From contig NC_088775.1 of assembly GCF_954871325.1 (NCBI RefSeq), forward strand, positions 85,289,561-85,353,560: DNA of 64,000 nucleotides, read 5' to 3'. The first letter of the stretch is position 1, and each line of letters opens with the position of its first letter. The notes beneath the pieces are model-generated. The model was not told the DNA's origin and did no database searches. It saw nothing but the letters and a program-made list of their open reading frames with translations. The DNA is from Gordionus sp. m RMFG-2023. Lineage: Eukaryota > Nematomorpha > Gordioida > Chordodea > Parachordodidae. Positions 60,891 to 64,000 of this stretch are shown in pieces. A program made the translations under genes and the position numbers.

Positions 60891-61189
60891 TATTTTATAG
60901 CCCTCTATTATATTATCTTAATTTAAGCAAATTTAATTATAAATATAATCGTTGATTTTATTATATATATGATCCCTGATTAATAGAAATATAATCTAAT
61001 TTTGAAATTAAATTTTATCTCTTAAATATTTTATTAATACTGATATTTTGTGTACTATTAGAATAATGCTAATCCAAGTGGCATTCTTTTGTTTGATAAT
61101 ACAAAACTAATATATTACTAATATAAAATATTAGTTTTACATACATCTTAACTGAAGATATAATTTTTCCTGTCATTTATTATTTATGA

Positions 61190-61600
61190 GATTTTTAAAT
61201 TGAGAGAGCTAAAAAGAGCTCAACTGGTATTAGAATCTATCCAAAAATTATTTTTATATATCTTAAAATAAGAAAGAGTGATAGCATCATGGATTGATAT
61301 AATATGTCTCCTAAAATTTTCATTAAAATTGGTTAGCATAAGTATAATTCTTGAGGATCAACCTAAATTAAGCACATATTTGGGCGAGTGCTTTGAAGAA
61401 ATCCAGAGCCATGAGAATGGGGGTCAAAGTGATATTAGGAATGTTAATTTATGTATTAATTTTTTTTCTAATTCCCACTTTATATTCAAATTAATTTTTG
61501 AAAATTTGCTCAACTTTCCCTGTTTGGGGTTCAGTTGTAATGTTTATATTTTATTAGTAAATTTTTTATTTTCTCCTAGCGGATATACATATTAAGAAAA
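61190..61600 (+). other. Coding-like region upstream of DAD1, unrecognised
   Basis: A frame from 61278 to 61595 contains LKFSLKLVSISIILEDQPK and LSTYLGECFEEIQSHENGG, and an upstream piece reads RELKRAQLVLESIQKLFLYI. The composition looks like protein for about 60 residues and then becomes hydrophobic and AT-rich. It could be a host exon or pseudogene, or an upstream frame in the DAD1 leader. I cannot name it. Confidence 0.3.
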
Positions 61601-61625
61601 CGTGTGTTCGTAAAAAATTAGAAAA

Positions 61626-61999
61626 ATGTCTCAAGTTGTGTTTAAAGCCTTTGATGAATATACTAAGAGTACCACAAAAAAGCTTAAATTAATAGATTCC
61701 TATTTAGTATCTGTTATGATGGTTGGAATATTTCAATTTGTATATTGTGCTATTGTAGGCACTTTTCCATTCAACTCCTTCCTTGCTGGTTTTATATCAA
61801 CTATTGCTTCATTTATTTTAGGAGGTACTTTATAATACTTCATATATTGTATATTATTTTCAATTTAGTTTGTTTACGGATGCAATTAAATCCTCAAAAT
61901 AAAGCAGAATTTCATAACATAGCCCCTGAAAGAGCGATAGCTGATTTTATATTTGCACATATTCTTTTACATTTAGTAGTTCTAAATTTTATTGGCTAA
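61626..61999 (+). CDS. DAD1: Oligosaccharyltransferase subunit DAD1 (OST2), 2 exons
   Basis: Exons 61626-61824 and 61869-61999 around a 44-nt GT-AG intron in phase 1, giving 109 residues (human 113). The protein has a short cytosolic N-terminus, three hydrophobic segments (about 24-45, 52-72 and 90-107) and the family signatures [39 protein letters not shown] and a C-terminal NFIG. DAD1 is a small membrane subunit of the ER complex that transfers glycan to Asn residues. A Met start with no upstream alternative fits the family. It is complete and undamaged. An AATAAA at about 62055 could be the polyadenylation signal. It lies head to head with PPP5C, with a hAT relic between them. Confidence 0.97.
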
Positions 62000-62054
62000 A
62001 TATTGTAATATATAGATTGTAAATATAAATTGGTTTTATAATAAACAGGGAAAT

Positions 62055-62060
62055 AATAAA
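62055..62060 (+). terminator. Possible DAD1 polyadenylation signal
   Basis: AATAAA about 56 nt after the stop codon. Such words are frequent in AT-rich DNA, so position is the only support. Confidence 0.4.
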
Positions 62061-62756
62061 TTTGTTAATCGGCATAAGTTTTAAACATTTTCTTAGTTAG
62101 AATGTACACTTAAATGTTTTCTATAAACTTGTGCAATTATTCTCTTTAACCCATCATTGGTTGCCTTATGCATTGTGATTTTTTTTATTTAAAATAAATT
62201 AATTCTTAGTAGGCACTCTCTTACTGGATATTAATTTATCTCTACACGCTATTCTTTGATTTTTGCAAATTCAATACCTCAATTGGCTGATATTTGAAAC
62301 ACTAATATTACCATTTGCAATACTAACACATCAGCCAATGCCAAAAATAATATTTTGTGTGTTTATAAGAACTCCACCAGTATGGTATAAAATGGGCCAA
62401 AAAATATTATTTTTAAAATCTAGGCTAGACTGTAAATTTTTATAAATTTAATGATCTGGGTTAAACCATTTTGAAAAAAAATATTTAATTTATATAATGG
62501 AAAATAATATAACATTTCCGATTTATTTACTGATTGGAAGAATCAAAATATATCAATTTGTTTTACAAAATTTAATATCTTAAAATTTAAGGTTGTCCAG
62601 CCCAAATTTTTTTTAAAATAATAGTAACGAACCAAATTATTTTTAAGCCCTGCTCAAAACTCATTTGGCCTGACAATTTGCAAATCTCTAACTAGGGCCT
62701 TCATTTTAGTATGTTTTAAGTATTTGATGGCATTGTTATGTGTATACTCTTGTTTT
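62061..62756. other. DAD1 3' flank with a family A-like fragment
   Basis: No gene. At about 62590-62700, AGCCCTGCTC, GGCCTGACAATTTGC and AAATCTCTAA suggest a strongly decayed family A MITE. Confidence 0.35.
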
Positions 62757-62983
62757 TTGGCTGTTTAGTCAATACTTAATAGTTGGCTGTTTAGTCAATA
62801 CTAAATAGTTGGCTGCTTAGTCAATACTAAATAGTTGGCTGTTTAGTCAATACTAAATAGTTGGCTGTTTAGTCAATACTAAATAGTTGGCTGTTTAGTC
62901 AATACTAAATAGTTGGCTTTTTAGTCAATACTAAATAGTTGGTTGTTTAGTCAATACTACATAGTTGGCTATTTAGTAATAAG
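62757..62983 (+). repeat. 26-bp minisatellite, about 8.7 copies
   Basis: Unit TTGGCTGTTTAGTCAATACT followed by AAATAG. Most copies are identical or differ by one base, with the outer units most diverged. No coding role. Confidence 0.97.
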
Positions 62984-63404
62984 TTGACATATGATATGGT
63001 CTTAAAGCTTTAAAATTCTAAAAATATGTTTTATCTTTAAATTTGTATATAAAGGTTTATATTTATATAATATATAATTAATTATGTAGTATTTTATTAA
63101 GTTATATCCCCCCTCTGAGGGTCACTACATTAACCACAATTTTAGAATCATTTCTGCTACTAGCAATAGCTACATCACTGAAACTTCCAAAATATTAAAA
63201 TGTATTTTTAATCATTCCATTCTATACAAGCTATATAATATTCATATTTGAAAGAGGAATTATTTTTAAATTAACCAATGTAAATTTTTAAAAAATGGAT
63301 AAGATTTTATATTTTCAAAGATATGAAAGGATTGTAACATTTTTAATAAGATGGCGATGGAATCAATGCCAAAGTTTCCCTTTATTTAATATTTTAAATA
63401 GTAT

Positions 63405-63535
63405 ATTCTAGTGATCTGCATCGGGCCTAATTTTTTAAGCCCTGCCCGGCCCGAAATTTGTTTAAAAAAGTTTTGCCGACCCGAACCCGAATTTTTTTTT
63501 AAAAAAATTTCGGCCCGGCATGGAAAATTTTATCG
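63405..63535. mobile_element. Family A-like MITE fragment
   Basis: TAGTGATCTGCATCGGGCC, GCCCTGCCCGGCCCG and TTTCGGCCCGGCATGG fit the GC-rich subterminal part of family A. The far end is not identified. Confidence 0.55.
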
Positions 63536-63779
63536 CGATTCAATAATAGCTAAAACTATTTCGCGAAGATATCATTAGCGAATATACTAGGTCAGACAAT
63601 TACTAATAATGACTATTTTATTTTGGAACATTTATTTTAATGATCATATTTAATTGAATAATATTTTTTAAAAAATAGGTATATGATTAATTAAATGATA
63701 GAGTTTTAAGATTCTTTTAACCTTAAAAAATTTATATAATGATGAACTTAGATTAGGTTTGTAAAATTTATTATTGGAA

Positions 63780-64000
63780 TATATTTTGTTTGCTATCCTG
63801 CCTTATATCTTTCGCTCAAGGAATTTAGGCTTTGTAAATATACTAATTCATTGAGTTCAGTTAAACCTTGATCCTTACTGGCGAAATTGAACCTTCACTT
63901 AATCTCATGAAGAGTGTTCACCGAAAACAGAGTTTAAATAGCTTCGCACCACATAATCCTAGCAGCCCTTTCGAATGGTAAATGAATATTCTATCACGGA
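63780..64000 (-). other. Weak coding-like end of window
   Basis: Composition rises, and a minus-strand frame reads GLTELNELVYLQSLNSLSER, with a LINE-like look, but stops interrupt it. May be a decayed LINE or exon continuing beyond the window. Confidence 0.2.

Noticed and set aside
62757-62983. CRISPR-like array
   Set aside because: Units are directly abutting without spacers, in a eukaryotic genome; it is a minisatellite.

Overview
This is a very AT-rich eukaryotic window, and its gene content points to an animal. It holds four recognisable spliced host genes: a saccharopine dehydrogenase-like oxidoreductase (+, 10 exons, 2141-22299), a short-chain dehydrogenase of the HSD17B11/SDR16C type (-, 4 exons, 29711-30762), protein phosphatase 5 (-, 14 exons, 43006-59612) and the oligosaccharyltransferase subunit DAD1 (+, 2 exons, 61626-61999). 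The smallest introns are 29, 44, 45, 45 and 47 nt. Other introns exceed 1 kb and are filled with transposons. Tiny introns, extreme AT content and heavy DNA-transposon load would suit a reduced or parasitic metazoan such as a myxozoan, but the sequence does not prove any taxon. I placed exons by matching translations to the remembered human proteins and requiring GT-AG borders and consistent phases. Every junction agrees except for one extra base in exon 4 of the first gene.

Layout. 1-2140 shows no gene. 2141-22299 is SCCPDH. Its 12.8-kb third intron carries a hAT transposon with an intron-bearing transposase, a Mutator-like element (MULE) with long minisatellite-bearing inverted repeats that sits inside an older hAT relic, a retroelement-type nuclease module and another hAT relic. 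22300-29710 lies between two convergent genes and holds hAT ends, a hAT relic, hAT MITEs and one MITE nested in another. 29711-30762 is the short-chain dehydrogenase. 30763-43005 has a 563-bp hAT MITE, palindromic elements, MULE arm fragments, a near-perfect foldback around a second nuclease module, a decayed LINE and a hAT element with perfect target duplications. 43006-59612 is PPP5C with MITEs in most large introns. Between PPP5C and the divergent DAD1 is another hAT relic. The last 2 kb holds a 26-bp minisatellite and MITE remnants.

The host genes are unrelated housekeeping functions (lipid-droplet or membrane oxidoreductases, an HSP90-linked phosphatase, N-glycosylation) and do not form a pathway. 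The window's main interest is its transposon biology: several hAT families with 8-bp duplications, MITEs sharing ends with larger copies, nested insertions that give relative ages, and a MULE whose arms end in tandem repeats. A second theme is gene architecture. In both large genes the 5' exons with short introns are AT-rich, while the exons between long introns are clearly richer in GC.
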